A stretch of DNA of 64,000 bases from Atherix ibis (GCA_958298945.1 OY282608.1:12377933-12441932); one strand, 5' to 3'; shown: positions 1 to 11,420, numbered from the stretch's first letter. Program-made: numbers and translations. The notes: generated by a model not told the origin, from the sequence alone.

Positions 1-2363
1 TGGCTTGTTGGTTTTTTGGTTTGTTGGTTTTTTTCTTTGTTGGTTTGTTGGTTTGTTGGTTTGTTGGTTTGTTGGGTTGTTGGTTTGTTGGTTTGTTGGT
101 TTGTTGTCTTGTTGGTTTGATCGTTTGTTGGCTTTTTGTTTTGTTGGTTTGTTGGTTTGTTGGTTTGTTGGTTTGTTAGTTTTTTGGTTTGTTGGTTTGT
201 TGGTTTGTTGGTTTTTTTGGTTTGTTGGTTTGTTGGCTTATTGGCTTGTTGGTTTGTTGGTTTGTTCGTTTGTTGATTTGTTGGTTTGTTGTTTTGTTGG
301 ATTGTTGGTTTGTTGGTTTGTTGGCTTGTTGGTTTGTTGGTTTTTTGGTTTGTTGGTTTGTTGGTTTGTTGGTTTGTTGGTTTGTTGGTTTGTTGGTTTG
401 TGGGTTTGTTAGTTTGTTTGTTTGTTGGTTTGTTGGCTTGTTGGTTTGTTGGTTTGTTAGTTTGTTTGTGTGTTTGTTTGTTGGCTTGTTGGCTTGTTGG
501 TTTGTTGGTTTGTTGGTTTGTTGGTTTGTTGGTTTGTTGGTTTGTTCGTTTGTTGGTTTGTTGGTTTGTTCGTTTGTTGGTTTGTTGGTTTGTTGGTTTG
601 TTGGTTTGTTGGCTTACTGGCTTGTTGGTTTGTTGGTTTGTTCGTTTGTTGGTTTGTTCGCTTGTTGGTTTGTTGGTTTGTTGGCTTACTGGCTTGTTGG
701 TTTGTTGGTTTGTTGGTTTGTTGGTTTGTTCGTTTGTTGGTTTGTTGGTTTGTTGGTTTGTTGGTTTGTTGGCTTACTGGCTTGTTGGTTTGTTGGTTTG
801 TTCGTTTGTTGGTTTGTTCGCTTGTTGGTTTGTTGGTTTGTTGGCTTACTGGCTTGTTGGTTTGTTGGTTTGTTCGTTTGTTGGTTTGTTCGTTTGTTGT
901 TTTGTTGGTTTGTTGGTTTGTTGGTTTGTTCGTTTGTTGGTTTGTTGGTTTGTTCGTTTGTTGGTTTGTTGGTTTGTTGGTTTGTTGGTTTGTTGGCTTA
1001 CTGGCTTGTTGGTTTGTTGGTTTGTTCGTTTGTTGGTTTGTTCGTTTGTTGTTTTGTTGGTTTTGTTGGCTTGCTGGTTTGTTGGTTTGTTGGTTTGTTG
1101 GTTTGTTCCTTTGTTGGTTTGTTGGTTTGTTGGTTTGTTGGTTTGTTGGCTTGTTGGTTTGTTGGTTTGTTGGTTGTTTGGTTTGTTGGTTTGTTGGTTT
1201 GTTGGTTTGTTGGCTTATTGGCTTGTTGGTTTGTTGGTTTGTTCGGTTGTTGGTTTGTTGATTCGTTGTTTTGTTGGATTGTTGGCTTGTTGGTTTGTTG
1301 GTTTGTTGGCTTGTTGGTTTGTTAGTTTTTTGGTTTGTTGGTTTGTTGGTTTGTTGGTTTGTTGGTTTGTTGGTTTGTTGGTTTGTTGGTTTGTTGGTTT
1401 GTTGGTTTGTTGGTTTGTTGGTTTGTTGGTTTGTTGGCTTGTTGGTTTGTTGGTTTGTTAGTTTGTTTGAGTGTTTGTTTGTTGGCTTGTTGGTTTGTTG
1501 GTTTGTTGGTTTGTTGGTTTGTTGGTTTGCTGCTTTGTTAGTTTTTTGGTTTGTTGGCTTGTTGGTTTGTTCGTTTGTTAGTTTGTTGGTTGCTTGGTTT
1601 GTTGGTTTGTTGGTTTGTTGGTTTCTTGGTTTGTTGGTTTGTTGGTTTGTTGGTTTGTTGGTTTGTTGGTTTGTTCGTTGGTTGGTTTGTTGGTTTATTC
1701 GTTTGTTGGTTTTTTGGTTTGTTGGCTTGTTGGCTTGTTGGTTTGTTGAATTGTGGACTTGTTGGTTTGTTGGTTTGTTGGCTTGTTGGTTTTGTTGGCT
1801 TGTTGGTTTATTGGTTTGTTGGCTTGTTGGCTTGTTGGTTTGTTGGTTTGTTGGTTTGTTGGCTTGTTGGTTTGTTGGTTTTGTAGGTTTGTTGGTTTGT
1901 TGGTTTGTTGGTTTGTTCGTATGTTGGTTTGCTCGTTTGTTGGTTTGTTGGTTGTTTGGTTTGTTGGTTTGTTGGTTTGTTGGTTTGTTGGTTTGTTGGT
2001 TTGTTGGTTTTTGGTTTTTTGGCTTATTGGCTTGTTGGTTTGTTGGTTTGTTCGTTTGTCGGTTTGTTGGTTTGTTGTTTTGTTGGATTGGTGGCTTGTT
2101 GGTATGTTGGTTTGTTGGCTTGTTGGTTTGTTGGGTTTTTGGTTTGTTGGTTTGTTGGTTTGTTGGTTTGTTAGTTTGTTTGTGTGTTTGTTTGTTGGCT
2201 TGTTGGCTTGTTGGTTTGTTGGTTTGTTGGTTTGTTGGCTTGTTGCTTTGTTCGTTTTTTGGTTTGTTGGCTTGTTGGTTTGTTCGTTTGTTGGTTTGTT
2301 GGTTACTTTTTTTGTTGGTTTGTTGGTTTGTTGGTTTGTTGGTTTGTTCGTTTGTTGGTTTGT
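1..2363 (+). repeat. 4.2-4.4 kb HOR (type A), copy 1, cut by window start
   Basis: This block is repeated at 4376-6515. Matching landmarks include T-run plus C at 35 and 4410, GGGTTG at 74 and 4449, GTCTT with its C at 108 and 4483, and the GTGTG cluster near 469 and 4844, all 4375 bases apart. Further right the spacing falls to about 4280 (TTGCTGG at 1071 and 5351) and then to 4152 (GGTTAC at 2301 and 6453). The spacing shrinks because copy 1 has more short units, including an extra 160-bp block. The copies diverge after about 2363. Confidence 0.85.
611..1002 (+). repeat. 160-bp sub-repeat ladder inside HOR A
   Basis: The rare variant pair GGCTTACT occurs at 611, 683, 771, 843 and 995. Spacings are 72, 88, 72 and 152 bases, so 611/683 and 771/843 form two units with a 160-bp period (twenty 8-mers). 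Between them lie TTCGTTTG and TTCGCTTG variants in matching order. The second HOR A copy has GGCTTACT only at 4994, 5066 and 5275, so the ladder has one unit more in copy 1. This is local expansion or contraction in whole monomers. Confidence 0.8.
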
Positions 2364-2708
2364 TAGTTTGTTGGTTTGTTGGTTTGTTGGTTTGTTGGTT
2401 TGTTGGTTTGTGGACTTGTTGGTTTATTGGTTTGTTCGTTTATTTGTTTGTTGGTTTGTTCGTTTGTTGGCTTGTTGGTTTGTTGGCTTACTGGTTTGTT
2501 GGTTTGTTTGTTTGTTCGTTTGTTGGTTTGTTGGCTTGTTGGTTTGTTGGTTTGTTGGCTTGTTGGTTTGTTGGTTTGTTGGTTTGTTGGTTTGTTGGTT
2601 TGTTCGTTTGTTGGCTTTTTGGTTTGTTGGCTTGTTGGCTTGTTGGTTTGTTGGCTTGTTGGCTTGTTGGTTTGTTGGTTTGTTGGTTTGTTGGTTTGTT
2701 GGTTTGTT

Positions 2709-3060
2709 GGTTAGTTAGCTTGTTGTTTTTGGTTTGTTGGTTTGTTGGCTTTTTGGTTTGTTGGTTTGTTCGTTTGTTGGTTTGTTGGTTTGTTGGTTTG
2801 TTGCTTTGTTGGTTTGTTGGTTTGTTGGTTTGTTGGTTTGTTGGTTCGTTGGCTTGTTGGTTTGTTGGCTTGTTGGCTTGTTGGTTTGTTGGTTTGTTGG
2901 CTTGTTGGTTTGTTGGTTTGTTGGTTTGTTGGTTTGTTGGTTTGTTGGTTTGTTGGCTTGTTGGTTTGTTGGTTTGTTGATTTGTTCGTTTGTTGGCTTG
3001 TTGGTTTGTTGGTTTGTTGGTTTGTTGGTTTGCTGGTTTGTTGGCTAGTTGGTTTATTAG
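2709..3060 (+). repeat. Block Q, isolated copy (GGTTAGTTAG to GGCTAGTTGG)
   Basis: GGTTAGTTAG at 2709 is followed by a long-T variant, GGCTTTTTGG, a run of GGCTTGTT units, and GGCTAGTTGG at 3043 with GGTTTATTAG just after it. The same ordered set occurs at 12504-12840, 22648-22960, 25644-25972 and 28632-28960, with end-to-end distances of 334, 336, 312, 328 and 328 bases. The block is therefore a shared ancestral segment. Here it lacks the block P continuation seen at the other sites. Confidence 0.75.
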
Positions 3061-3266
3061 TTTGTTGGTTTATTGGTTTATTGGTTTGTTGGTTTATTGG
3101 TTTGTTGGCTTGTTGGTTTGTTGGTTTGTTGGTTTGTTGGTTTGTTGGTTTATTGGTTTGTTGGTTTGTTGGTTTGTTGGTTTGTTGGTTTGTTGGTTTG
3201 TTGATTTATAGGTTTGTTGTTTTGTTGGCTTGTTGGTTTGTTGGTTTGTTGGCTTGTTGGTTTGTT

Positions 3267-4040
3267 GGTTTTTTGGTTTGTTGGTTTTTTGGTTTGTTGG
3301 CTTTTTGGTTTGTTGGTTTGTTGGCTTGTTGGTTTGTTGGTTTGTTGGTTTGTTGGTCTGTTGGTTTGTTTGTTTGTTGGTTTGTTGGTTTATTGGTTTG
3401 TTGGTTTGTTGGTTTGTTGGTTTGTTGGTTTGTTGGTTTGTTGGTTTGTTGGTTTGTTGGTTTGTTGGTTTGTTGGTTTGTTGGCTTGTTGGCTTTTTGG
3501 TTTGTTGGTTTGTTGGTTTGTTGGTTTGTTGGGTTGTTGGTTTGTTGGTTTGTTGGTTTGTTGGTTTGTTGGTTTGTTGGTTTGTTGGTTTGTTGGTTTG
3601 TTGGTTTGTTGGTTTGTTCGTTTGTTGGTTTGTTGGTTTGTTCGTTTGTTCGTTTGTTGGTTTGTTGGTTTGTTGGTTTGTTGGCTTGTTGACTTGTTGG
3701 TTTGTTTTTTTTTCTTGTTGGTTTGTTGGTTTGTTGGCTTGTTGGTTTGTTGGCTTGTTCGTTTGTTGGTTTGTTGGTTTGTTCGTTTGTTCGTTTGTTG
3801 GTTTGTTGGTTTGTTGGTTTGTTGGTTTTTTGGTTTGTTGGTTTTTTGGTTTGTTGGCTTTTTGGTTTGTTGGTTTGTTGGCTTGTTGGTTTGTTGGTTT
3901 GTTGGTTTGTTGGTTTGTTGGTTTGTTGGTTTGTTGGTTTGTTGGTTTGTTTGTTTGTTGGTTTGTTGGTTTGTTGGTTTGTTGGTTTGTTGGTTTGTTG
4001 GTTTGTTGGTTTGTTGGTTTGTTGGTTTGTTGGTTTGTTG
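3267..4040 (+). repeat. 557-bp internal duplication with a 141-bp pair at its centre
   Basis: The triplet GGTTTTTTGG, GGTTTTTTGG, GGCTTTTTGG occurs at 3267, 3283 and 3299, and again at 3824, 3840 and 3856. The spacing is exactly 557 each time. Both are followed by a run ending in TTTGTTTGTTTG. Between them a CGTTTG pattern (C at 3619, 3643, 3651) recurs at 3760, 3784 and 3792, 141 bases away, on either side of a nine-T tract. Neither period is a multiple of 8, because the T tract shifts the monomer phase. Confidence 0.75.
3705..3714 (+). repeat. Nine-T homopolymer followed by C
   Basis: This is one of the longest homopolymers seen in the window. Three other nine-T tracts ending in C lie at 10567, 13557 and 29709 and are followed by TTTG; here the C is followed by TTG. 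It breaks the 8-base phase. Confidence 0.85.
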
Positions 4041-4375
4041 GTTTGTTGGTTTGTTGACTTGTTGGCTTTTTGGTTTGTTGGTTTGTTGGTTTGTTGGTTT
4101 GTTGGTTTGTTGGTTTGTTGGTTTGTTGGTTTGTTGGTTTGCTGGTTTGTTGGTTTGTTGGTTTGTTAGCTTGTTGGTTTTTTGGTTTGTTGGTTTGTTG
4201 GTTTGTTGGTTTGTTGGTTTGTTGGCTTGTTGGCTTGTTGGTTTGTTGGTTTGTTGACTTGTTGGTTTGTTGGTTTGTTGGCTTGTTGGTTTTGTTGGCT
4301 TGTAGGTTTGTTGGTTTGTTGGTTTGTTGGTTTGTTTCTTTGTTGGTTTGTTGGTTTGTTGGTTTGTTGGTTTGT

Positions 4376-6515
4376 TGGCTTGTTGGTTTTTTGGTTTGTT
4401 GGTTTGTTTCTTTGTTGGTTTGTTGGTTTGTTGGTTTGTTGGTTTGTTGGGTTGTTGGTTTGTTGGTTTGTTGGTTTGTTGTCTTGTTGGTTTGTTCGTT
4501 TGTTGGCTTTTTGTTTTGTTGGTTTGTTGGTTTGTTGGTTTGTTAGTTTTTTGGTTTGTTGGTTTGTTGGTTTGTTGGTTTTTTTGGTTTGTTGGTTTGT
4601 TGGCTTATTGGCTTGTTGGTTTGTTGGTTTGTTCGTTTGTTGATTTGTTGGTTTGTTGTTTTGTTGGATTGTTGGCTTGTTGGTTTGTTGGTTTGTTGGC
4701 TTGTTGGTTTGTTGGTTTTTTGGTTTGTTGGTTTGTTGGTTTGTTGGTTTGTTGGTTTGTTGGTTTGTTGGTTTGTGGGTTTGTTAGTTTGTTTGTTTGT
4801 TGGTTTGTTGGCTTGTTGGTTTGTTGGTTTGTTAGTTTGTTTGTGTGTTTGTTTGTTGGCTTGTTGGCTTGTTGGTTTGTTGGTTTGTTGGTTTGTTGGT
4901 TTGTTGGTTTGTTGGTTTGTTGGTTTGTTCGTTTGTTGGTTTGTTGGTTTGTTCGTTTGTTGGTTTGTTGGTTTGTTGGTTTGTTGGTTTGTTGGCTTAC
5001 TGGCTTGTTGGTTTGTTGGTTTGTTCGTTTGTTGGTTTGTTCGCTTGTTGGTTTGTTGGTTTGTTGGCTTACTGGCTTGTTGGTTTGTTGGTTTGTTCGT
5101 TTGTTGGTTTGTTCGTTTGTTGTTTTGTTGGTTTTGTTGGCTTGCTGGTTTGTTCGTTTGTTGGTTTGTTGGTTACTTGGTTTGTTGGTTTGTTGGTTTG
5201 TTGGTTTGTTCGTTTGTTGGTTTGTTGGTTTGTTCGTTTGTTGGTTTGTTGGTTTGTTGGTTTGTTGGTTTGTTGGCTTACTGGCTTGTTGGTTTGTTGG
5301 TTTGTTCGTTTGTTGGTTTGTTCGTTTGTTGTTTTGTTGGTTTTGTTGGCTTGCTGGTTTGTTGGTTTGTTGGTTTGTTGGTTTGTTCCTTTGTTGGTTT
5401 GTTGGTTTGTTGGTTTGTTGGCTTGTTGGTTTGTTGGTTTGTTGGTTGTTTGGTTTGTTGGTTTGTTGGTTTGTTGGTTTGTTGGCTTATTGGCTTGTTG
5501 GTTTGTTGGTTTGTTCGGTTGTTGGTTTGTTGATTTGTTGTTTTGTTGGATTGTTGGCTTGTTGGTTTGTTGGTTTGTTGGCTTGTTGGTTTGTTAGTTT
5601 TTTGGTTTGTTGGTTTGTTGGTTTGTTTGTTTGTTGGCTTGTTGGTTTGTTGGTTTGTTGGTTTGTTGGTTTGTTGGTTTGCTGCTTTGTTAGTTTTTTG
5701 GTTTGTTGGCTTGTTGGTTTGTTCGTTTGTTAGTTTGTTGGTTGCTTGGTTTGTTGGTTTGTTGGTTTGTTGGTTTCTTGGTTTGTTGGTTTGTTGGTTT
5801 GTTGGTTTGTTGGTTTGTTGGTTTGTTCGTTGGTTGGTTTGTTGGTTTATTCGTTTGTTGGTTTGTTGGTTTGTTGGCTTGTTGGCTTGTTGGTTTGTTG
5901 AATTGTGGACTTGTTGGTTTGTTGGTTTGTTGGCTTGTTGGTTTTGTTGGCTTGTTGGTTTATTGGTTTGTTGGCTTGTTGGCTTGTTGGTTTGTTGGTT
6001 TGTTGGTTTGTTGGCTTGTTGGTTTGTTGGTTTTGTAGGTTTGTTGGTTTGTTGGTTTGTTGGTTTGTTCGTATGTTGGTTTGCTCGTTTGTTGGTTTGT
6101 TGGTTGTTTGGTTTGTTGGTTTGTTGGTTTGTTGGTTTGTTGGTTTGTTGGTTTGTTGGTTTTTGGTTTTTTGGCTTATTGGCTTGTTGGTTTGTTGGTT
6201 TGTTCGTTTGTCGGTTTGTTGGTTTGTTGTTTTGTTGGATTGGTGGCTTGTTGGTATGTTGGTTTGTTGGCTTGTTGGTTTGTTGGGTTTTTGGTTTGTT
6301 GGTTTGTTGGTTTGTTGGTTTGTTAGTTTGTTTGTGTGTTTGTTTGTTGGCTTGTTGGCTTGTTGGTTTGTTGGTTTGTTGGTTTGTTGGCTTGTTGCTT
6401 TGTTCGTTTTTTGGTTTGTTGGCTTGTTGGTTTGTTCGTTTGTTGGTTTGTTGGTTACTTTTTTTGTTGGTTTGTTGGTTTGTTGGTTTGTTGGTTTGTT
6501 CGTTTGTTGGTTTGT
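4376..6515 (+). repeat. 4.2-4.4 kb HOR (type A), copy 2
   Basis: This is the second copy of 1-2363, in the same order and orientation. It differs by whole-monomer gains and losses. The GGCTTACT ladder is one unit shorter, and an extra TTGCTGG plus GGTTACTTGG stretch sits near 5142-5180. Over the right-hand 0.95 kb (5540-6515) the match is very close at a constant offset of 4152, including rare variants such as GGTATG, TTGCTCG, GGATTGGTGG and the GGTTAC followed by a T run at 6453. The match ends near 6515. Confidence 0.85.
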
Positions 6516-7398
6516 TGGTTTGTTGGTTTGTTGGTTTGTTGGTTTGTTGGTTTGTTGGCTTGTTGGCTTGTTGGTTTGTTGGTTTGTGGACTTGTTGGTT
6601 TGTTGGTTTGTTGGCTTGTTGGTTTTGTTGGCTTGTTGGTTTGTTGGTTTGTTAGTTTGTTGGTTTGTTGGTTTGTTGGTTTGTTGGTTTGTTGCTTTGT
6701 TGGTTTGTTGGTTTGTTGGTTTGTTGGCTTGTTGGTTTTTTGGTTTGTTGGTTTGTTGGTTTGTTGGCTTGTTGGTTTGTTAGTTTGTTGGTTTGTTGGT
6801 TTGTTGGTTTGTTGGTTTGTTGATTTGTTGGCTTGTTGGCTTGTTGGTTTGTTGGTTTGTGGACTTGTTGGTTTGTTGGTTTGTTGGCTTGTTGGTTTTG
6901 TTGGCTTGTTGGTTTGTTGGTTTGTTGGTTTGTTGGTTTGTTGGTTTGTTGGTTTGTTGGTTTGTTGGTTTGTCGGTTTGTTGGTTTGTTCGTTTATAGG
7001 TTTGTTGGTTTGTTGGCTTGTTGGCTTGTTGGCTTGTTGGTTTGTTGGTTTGTTGGTTTGTTGGCTTGTTGGTTTGTTGGTTTTTTTGAGTTGTTGGTTT
7101 GTTGGTTTGTTGGTATGTTGGTTTGTTCGTTTGTTGGTTTGTTGGTTGTTTGGTTTGTTGGTTTGTTGGTTTGTTGGTTTGTTGTTTTGTTGGTTTGTTG
7201 GTTTGTTGGTTTGTTGGCTTATTGGCTTGTTGGTTTGTTGGTTTGTTCGTTTGTTGGTTTGTTGGTTGGTTGTTTTGTTGGATTGTTGGCTTGTTGGTAT
7301 GTTGGCTTGTTGGCTTGTTGGTTTGTTGGGTTTTTGGTTTGTTGGTTTGTTGGTTTGTTGGTTTGTTGGTTTGTTGGCTTGTTGGTGTGTTGGTTTGT
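6516..7398 (+). repeat. Satellite linker with paired GTGGAC modules
   Basis: The module of two GGCTTGTT units, GGTTTGTGGAC, then GGTTTTGTTGGC occurs with GTGGA at 6586 and 6859, 273 bases apart (one more than a multiple of 8, from the 9-base GGTTTTGTT unit). CGTTTATAGG follows near 6990. CGTTTATAGG also appears near 9649, 12022, 20062, 21134, 24202 and 27214. Confidence 0.75.
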
Positions 7399-8465
7399 TA
7401 GTTTGTTGGTGTGTTTGTTTGTTGGTTTGTTGGCTTTTTGGTTTTTTGGTTTGTTGGTTTGTTGGTTTGTTGTTTTGTTCGTTTTTTGGTTTGTTGGCTT
7501 GATGGTTTGTTCGTTTGTTGGTTTGTTGGTTACTTGGTTTGTTGGTTTGTTGGGTTGTTGGGTTGTTGGTTTGTTGGTTTGTTGGTTTGTTCGTTTGTTG
7601 GTTTGTTGGTTCGTTGGCTTGTTGGTTTTTTGGTTTGTTGGTTTGTTGGCTTGTTGGTTTGTTGGTTTGTTGGTTTGTTGGTTTGTTGGTTTGTTGGTTT
7701 GTTGGTTTGTTGGTTTGCTGGCTTGTTGGCTTGTTGGTTTGCTGGCTGGTTGGTTTTTTGGTTTGTTGGTTTGTTGGTTTGTTGGTTTGTTGGTTTGTTG
7801 GTTTGTTGGCTTGTTGGTTTGTTGGCTTGTTGGTTTGTTGGCTTGTTGGCTTGTTGGTTTGTTGGTTTCTTGGTTTGTTGGCTTGTTGGTTCGTTGGTTT
7901 GTTGGTTTGTTGGTTTGTTGGTTTGTTGGTTTGTTGGTTTAATGGCATGGTGGTTTGTTGGCTTGTTGGCTTATTGGTTTGTTGGCTTGTTGGTTCATTG
8001 GCTTGTTGGCTTGTTGGTTTGTTGGTTTGTTGGTTTGTTGGTTTGTTCGTTTCTTGGTTTGTTAGTTTGTTGGCTTGTTTGTTTGTTGGTTTGTTGGTTT
8101 GTTGGTTTGTTGGTTTGTTGGTTTGTTGGCTTGTTGGTTCGGTGGTTTGTTGGTTTCTTGGTTTGTTGGTTTGTTGGTTTGTTATTTTGTTGGTTTATTG
8201 GTTTGTTCATTTATTTGTTGTTGGTTTGTTCGTTTGTTGGCTTGTTGGTTTGTTGGCTTACTGGTTTGTTGGTTTGTTTGTTTGTTCGTTTGTTGGTTTG
8301 TTGGCTTGTTGGTTTGTTGGTTTGTTGGCTTGTTGGTTTGTTGGTTTGTTGGTTTGTTGGTTTGTTCGTTTGTTGGCTTGTTGGCTTGTTGGCTTGTTGG
8401 TTTGTTGGCTTGTTGGCTTGTTGGTTTGTTGGTTTGTTGGTTTGTTGGTTTGTTGGTTTGTTGGT
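7399..8465 (+). repeat. Detached copy of the second subunit of the 3-kb HOR
   Basis: It opens with TAGTTTGTTGGTGTG at 7399, as do 21551, 24611 and 27607. It carries the unusual AATGGCATGG at 7941, found elsewhere only at 22053, 25113 and 28109. It continues with the TTCGTTTCTTGG, GGTTCGGTGG and GGCTTACTGG order seen in those units. Private changes include TTCATTTATTTG near 8208, where the other copies have TTCGTTTATTTG. It leaves the 3-kb pattern at about 8465, before block Q. It lies 13 kb from the main 3-kb cluster. Confidence 0.8.
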
Positions 8466-9230
8466 TTGTTGGTTTGCTCGTTTGTTGGTTTGTTGGTTTC
8501 TTCGTTTGTTAGTTTGTTGGTTTGTTGGCTTATTGGCTTGTTGGTTTGTTGGTTTGTTCGTTTGTTGGTTTGTTCGTTTGTTGGTTTGTTCGTTTGTTGT
8601 TTTGTTGGATTGTTGGCTTGTTGGTTTGTTGATTTGTTGGTTTGTTGGCTTATTGGCTTGTTGGTTTGTTGGTTTGTTCGGTTGTTGGTTTGTTGGTTTG
8701 TTGTTTTGTTGGATTGTTGGCTTCTTTGTTTGTTGGTTTGTTGGCTTGTTGGTTTGTTGGTTTTTTGGTTTGTTGGTTTGTTGGTTTGTTGGTTTGTTGG
8801 TTTGTTGGTTTGTTGGTTTGTTGGTTTGTTGGTTTGTTGGTTTGTTGGTTTGTTGGTTTGTTGGTTTGTTGGTTTGTTGGTTACTTGGTTTGTTGGTTTG
8901 TTGGTTTGTTGGCTTGTTGGTTTGTTGGTTTGTTGGTTTGTTGGTTTGTTGGTTTGTTGGTTTGTTGGTGTGTTGGTTTGTTGGTTTGTTCGTTTGTTGG
9001 GCTGTTGGTTACATGGTTTGTTGGTTTGTTGGTTTGTTGGTTTGTTGGTTTGTTGGTTTGTTGGTTTGTTGGTTTGTTCGTTTGTTGGTTTGTTGGTTTG
9101 TTCGTTTGTTGGTTTGTTGGTTTGTTGGTTTGTTGATTTGTTGGCTTGTTGGCTTGTTGGTTTGTTGGTTTGTGGACTTGTTGGTTTGTTGGTTTGTTGG
9201 CTTGTTGGTTTTGTTGGCTTGTTGGTTTGT
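8466..9230 (+). repeat. Partial copy of the 1.37-kb unit (type K)
   Basis: The order TTGCTCG, GGTTTCTTCG, GGCTTATTGG, GGATTGTTGGC, GGCTTCTTTG, GGTTAC (8879), GGTGTG, GGTTACATGG (9007) and GTGGAC (9172) matches the interior of 17065-18442 and 18443-19770. GGTTACATGG is a private variant; the other K copies read GGTTACTTGG at that place. The first part of the K unit, with the GTGTG cluster, is missing here. Confidence 0.75.
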
Positions 9231-10084
9231 TGGTTTGTTAGTTTGTTGGTTTGTTGGTTTGTTGGTTTGTTGGTTTGTTGCTTTGTTGGTTTGTTGGTTT
9301 GTTGGTTTGTTGGCTTGTTGGTTTTTTGGTTTGTTGGTTTGTTGGTTTGTTGGCTTGTTGGTTTGTTAGTTTGTTGGTTTGTTGGTTTGTTGGTTTGTTG
9401 GTTTGTTGGTTTGTTGGTTTGTTGGCTTGTTGGCTTGTTGGCTTGTTGGTTTGTTGGTTTGTGGGCTTGTTGGTTTGTTGGTTTGTTGGCTTGTTGGTTT
9501 TGTTGGCTTGTTGGTTTGTTGGTTTGTTGGTTTGTTGGTTTGTTGGTTTGTTGGTTTGTTGGTTTGTTGGTTTGTTGGTTTGTTGGTTTGTTGGTTTGTT
9601 GGTTTGTTGGTTTGTTGGTTTGTCGGATTGTTGGTTTGTTCGTTTATAGGTTTGTTGGTTTGTTGGCTTGTTGGCTTGTTGGCTTGTTGGTTTGTTGGTT
9701 TGTTGGTTTGTTGGCTTGTTGGTTTGTTGGTTTTGTTGAGTTGTTGGTTCGTTGGTTTGTTGGTTTGTTGGTTTGTTGGTATGTTGGGTTGTTCGTTTGT
9801 TGGTTTGTTGGTTGTTTGGTTTGTTGGTTTGTTGGTTTGTTGGTTTGTTGGTTTGTTGGTTTGTTGGTTTGTTGGTTTGTTGGCTTATTGGCTTGTTGGT
9901 TTGTTGGTTTGTTCGTTTGTTGGTTTGTTGGTTTGTTGTTTTGTTGGATTGTTGGCTTGTTGGTATGTTGGTTTGTTGGCTTGTTGGTTTGTTGGGTTTT
10001 TGGTTTGTTGGTTTGTTGGTTTGTTGGTTTGTTGGTTTGTTGGTTTGTTGGCTTGTTGGTTTGTTGGTTTGTTGATTTGTTCGT
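9231..10084 (+). repeat. Satellite linker with a diverged GTGGGC module
   Basis: After the GTGGAC module at 9172, a second module reads GTGGGC near 9462 (A to G). CGTTTATAGG follows near 9649, then GTTGAGTTG, GGTATGTTGGG and GGGTTTTTGG. The same order leads the first subunit of the 3-kb HOR and the stretch after 12022. No non-satellite sequence is visible. Confidence 0.7.
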
Positions 10085-10560
10085 TTGTTAGCTTGTTGGT
10101 TTGTTGGTTTGTTGGTATGTTGGCTAGTTGGTTTATTAGTTTGTTGGTTTAATGGTTTATTGGTTTGTTGGTTTGTTGGTTTGTTGGTTTGTTGGTTTGT
10201 TGGTTTGTTGGTTTGTTGGTTTGTTGGTTTGGTGGTTTTTTGGTTTGTTGGTATGTTGGTTTGTTGGTCTGTTGGTTTGTTGGTTTGTTGGTTTGTTGGT
10301 GTGTTGGTTTGTTGGCTGGTTGGCTTGTTGGTTTTTTGGTTTGTTTGTTTGTTGGTTTATTGGCTTATTGGTTTTTTGGCTTGTTGGTTTGTTGGTTTGT
10401 TGGTTTGTTGGTTTGTTGGTTTGTTGGTTTGTTCGTTTTTGTTGGTTTTTTGGTTTGTTGGTTTGTTGGTTTGGTGGCATGTTGGTTTGTTGGCTTGTTG
10501 GTTTTGTTGGCGTGTAGGTTTGTTGGTTTGTTGGTTTGTTGGCTTATTGGTTTTTTGGTT
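10085..10560 (+). repeat. Block P, copy 1
   Basis: Ordered landmarks: GGCTAGTTGG at 10132, TTTAATGGTTTATTGG, GGTGGTTTTTTGG at 10231, GGTATG, GGTCTG, GGCTGGTTGGC, GGCTTATTGG, CGTTTTTGTTGG near 10434 and GGTGGCATG near 10475. The same set recurs at about 12840-13235, 22960-23400, 25972-26412 and 28960-29400. TTTAATGG at about 10150 is private to this copy; the others read TTTATTGG. Copy 1 runs on into GGCGTGTAGG instead of the GGTTCATAGG end. Confidence 0.78.
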
Positions 10561-11420
10561 TGTTGGTTTTTTTTTCTTTGTTGGTTTGTTGGTTTGTTGG
10601 TTTGTTGGTTTGTTCGTTTGTTGGTTTTTTCGTTTGTTGGCTTGTTTGTTTGTTTGTTTGTTGGTTTGTTGGTGTGTTGGTTTGTTGGTTTGTTGGTTTG
10701 TTGGTTTGTTGGCTTGTTGGTTTGTTGGTTTGTTAGTTTGTTGGTTTGTTGGTTTGTTGGTTTGTTGGTTTGTTGGTTTGTTGGTTTGTTGGTTTGTTGG
10801 TTTGTTGGTTTGTTGGTTTGTTGGTTTGTTGGTTTGTTGGCTTGTTGGCTTTTTGTTTTGTTGGTTTGTTGGTTTGTTGGTTTGTTGGTTTGTTGGCTTG
10901 TTGGTTTTTTGGTTTGTTGGTTTGTTGGTTTGTTGGTTTGTTGGTTTGTTGGTTTGTTTTTTTGTTGGCTTGTTGGCTTGTTGGTTTGTTGGTTTATTGA
11001 CTTGTTGGTTTCTTGGTTTCTTGGCTTGTTGGTTTTGTTGGCTTGTAGGTTTGTTGGTTTGTTGGTTTGTTGGTTTGTTTCTTTGTTGGTTTGTTGGTTT
11101 GTTGGTTTGTTGGTTTGTTGGCTTGTTGGTTTTTTGGTTTGTTGGTTTGTTTCTTTGTTGGTTTGTTGGTGTTGGTTTGTTGGTTTGTTGGTTTGTTGGT
11201 TTCTTGGTTTTTTTGGTTTGTTGGTTTGTTGGCTTATTGGCTTGTTGGTTTGTTGGTTTGTTCGTTTGTTGGTTTGTTGGTTTGTTGTTTTTTTGGATTG
11301 TTGGCTTGTTGGTTTTTTGGTTTGTTAGTTTGTTGGTTTGTTGGTTTGTTGGTTTGTTGGTTTGTTGGTTTGTTTGTTTGTTGGTTTGTTGGCTTGTTGG
11401 TTTGTTGGTTTGTTAGTTTG
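10561..11420 (+). repeat. Satellite stretch with nine-T tract and TTTCTTTG pairs
   Basis: It begins with a nine-T tract plus CTTTG (10567), then CGTTTGTTGGTTTTTTCG, and two TTTGTTTCTTTG variants near 11080 and 11150. A short six-base unit, GGTGTT, lies at 11168. The TTTCTTTG part resembles 4340-4410, 16280-16350 and 32890-32970. The stretch from 11280 onward leads into a K-type unit. Confidence 0.7.
10567..10576 (+). repeat. Nine-T homopolymer followed by C
   Basis: Nine T then CTTTG. The tracts at 13557 and 29709 have the same flanks (GGTTTTTTGG upstream, CTTTG downstream), so the three are homologous. Confidence 0.85.

Larger units (their letters stand above)
2364..4375 (+). repeat. Monomer-rich spacer between the two HOR A copies
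   Basis: This stretch is dominated by unmodified GGTTTGTT, often ten or more in a row, with scattered GGCTTGTT, GGTTTATT and GGTTTTTT. It is less patterned than the flanking HOR copies. It contains a GGTTAGTTAG block at 2709, a 557-bp internal duplication and a nine-T tract at 3705, listed separately. Nothing that is not satellite is visible. Confidence 0.85.

Noticed and set aside
7938..7960. ATG-containing variants (AATGGCATGG, GGTATG, GATGG) as start codons of real genes
   Set aside because: They recur at the same place in HOR copies but lead only into the octapeptide cycle, without promoter or Kozak-like context or any non-repeat coding sequence.
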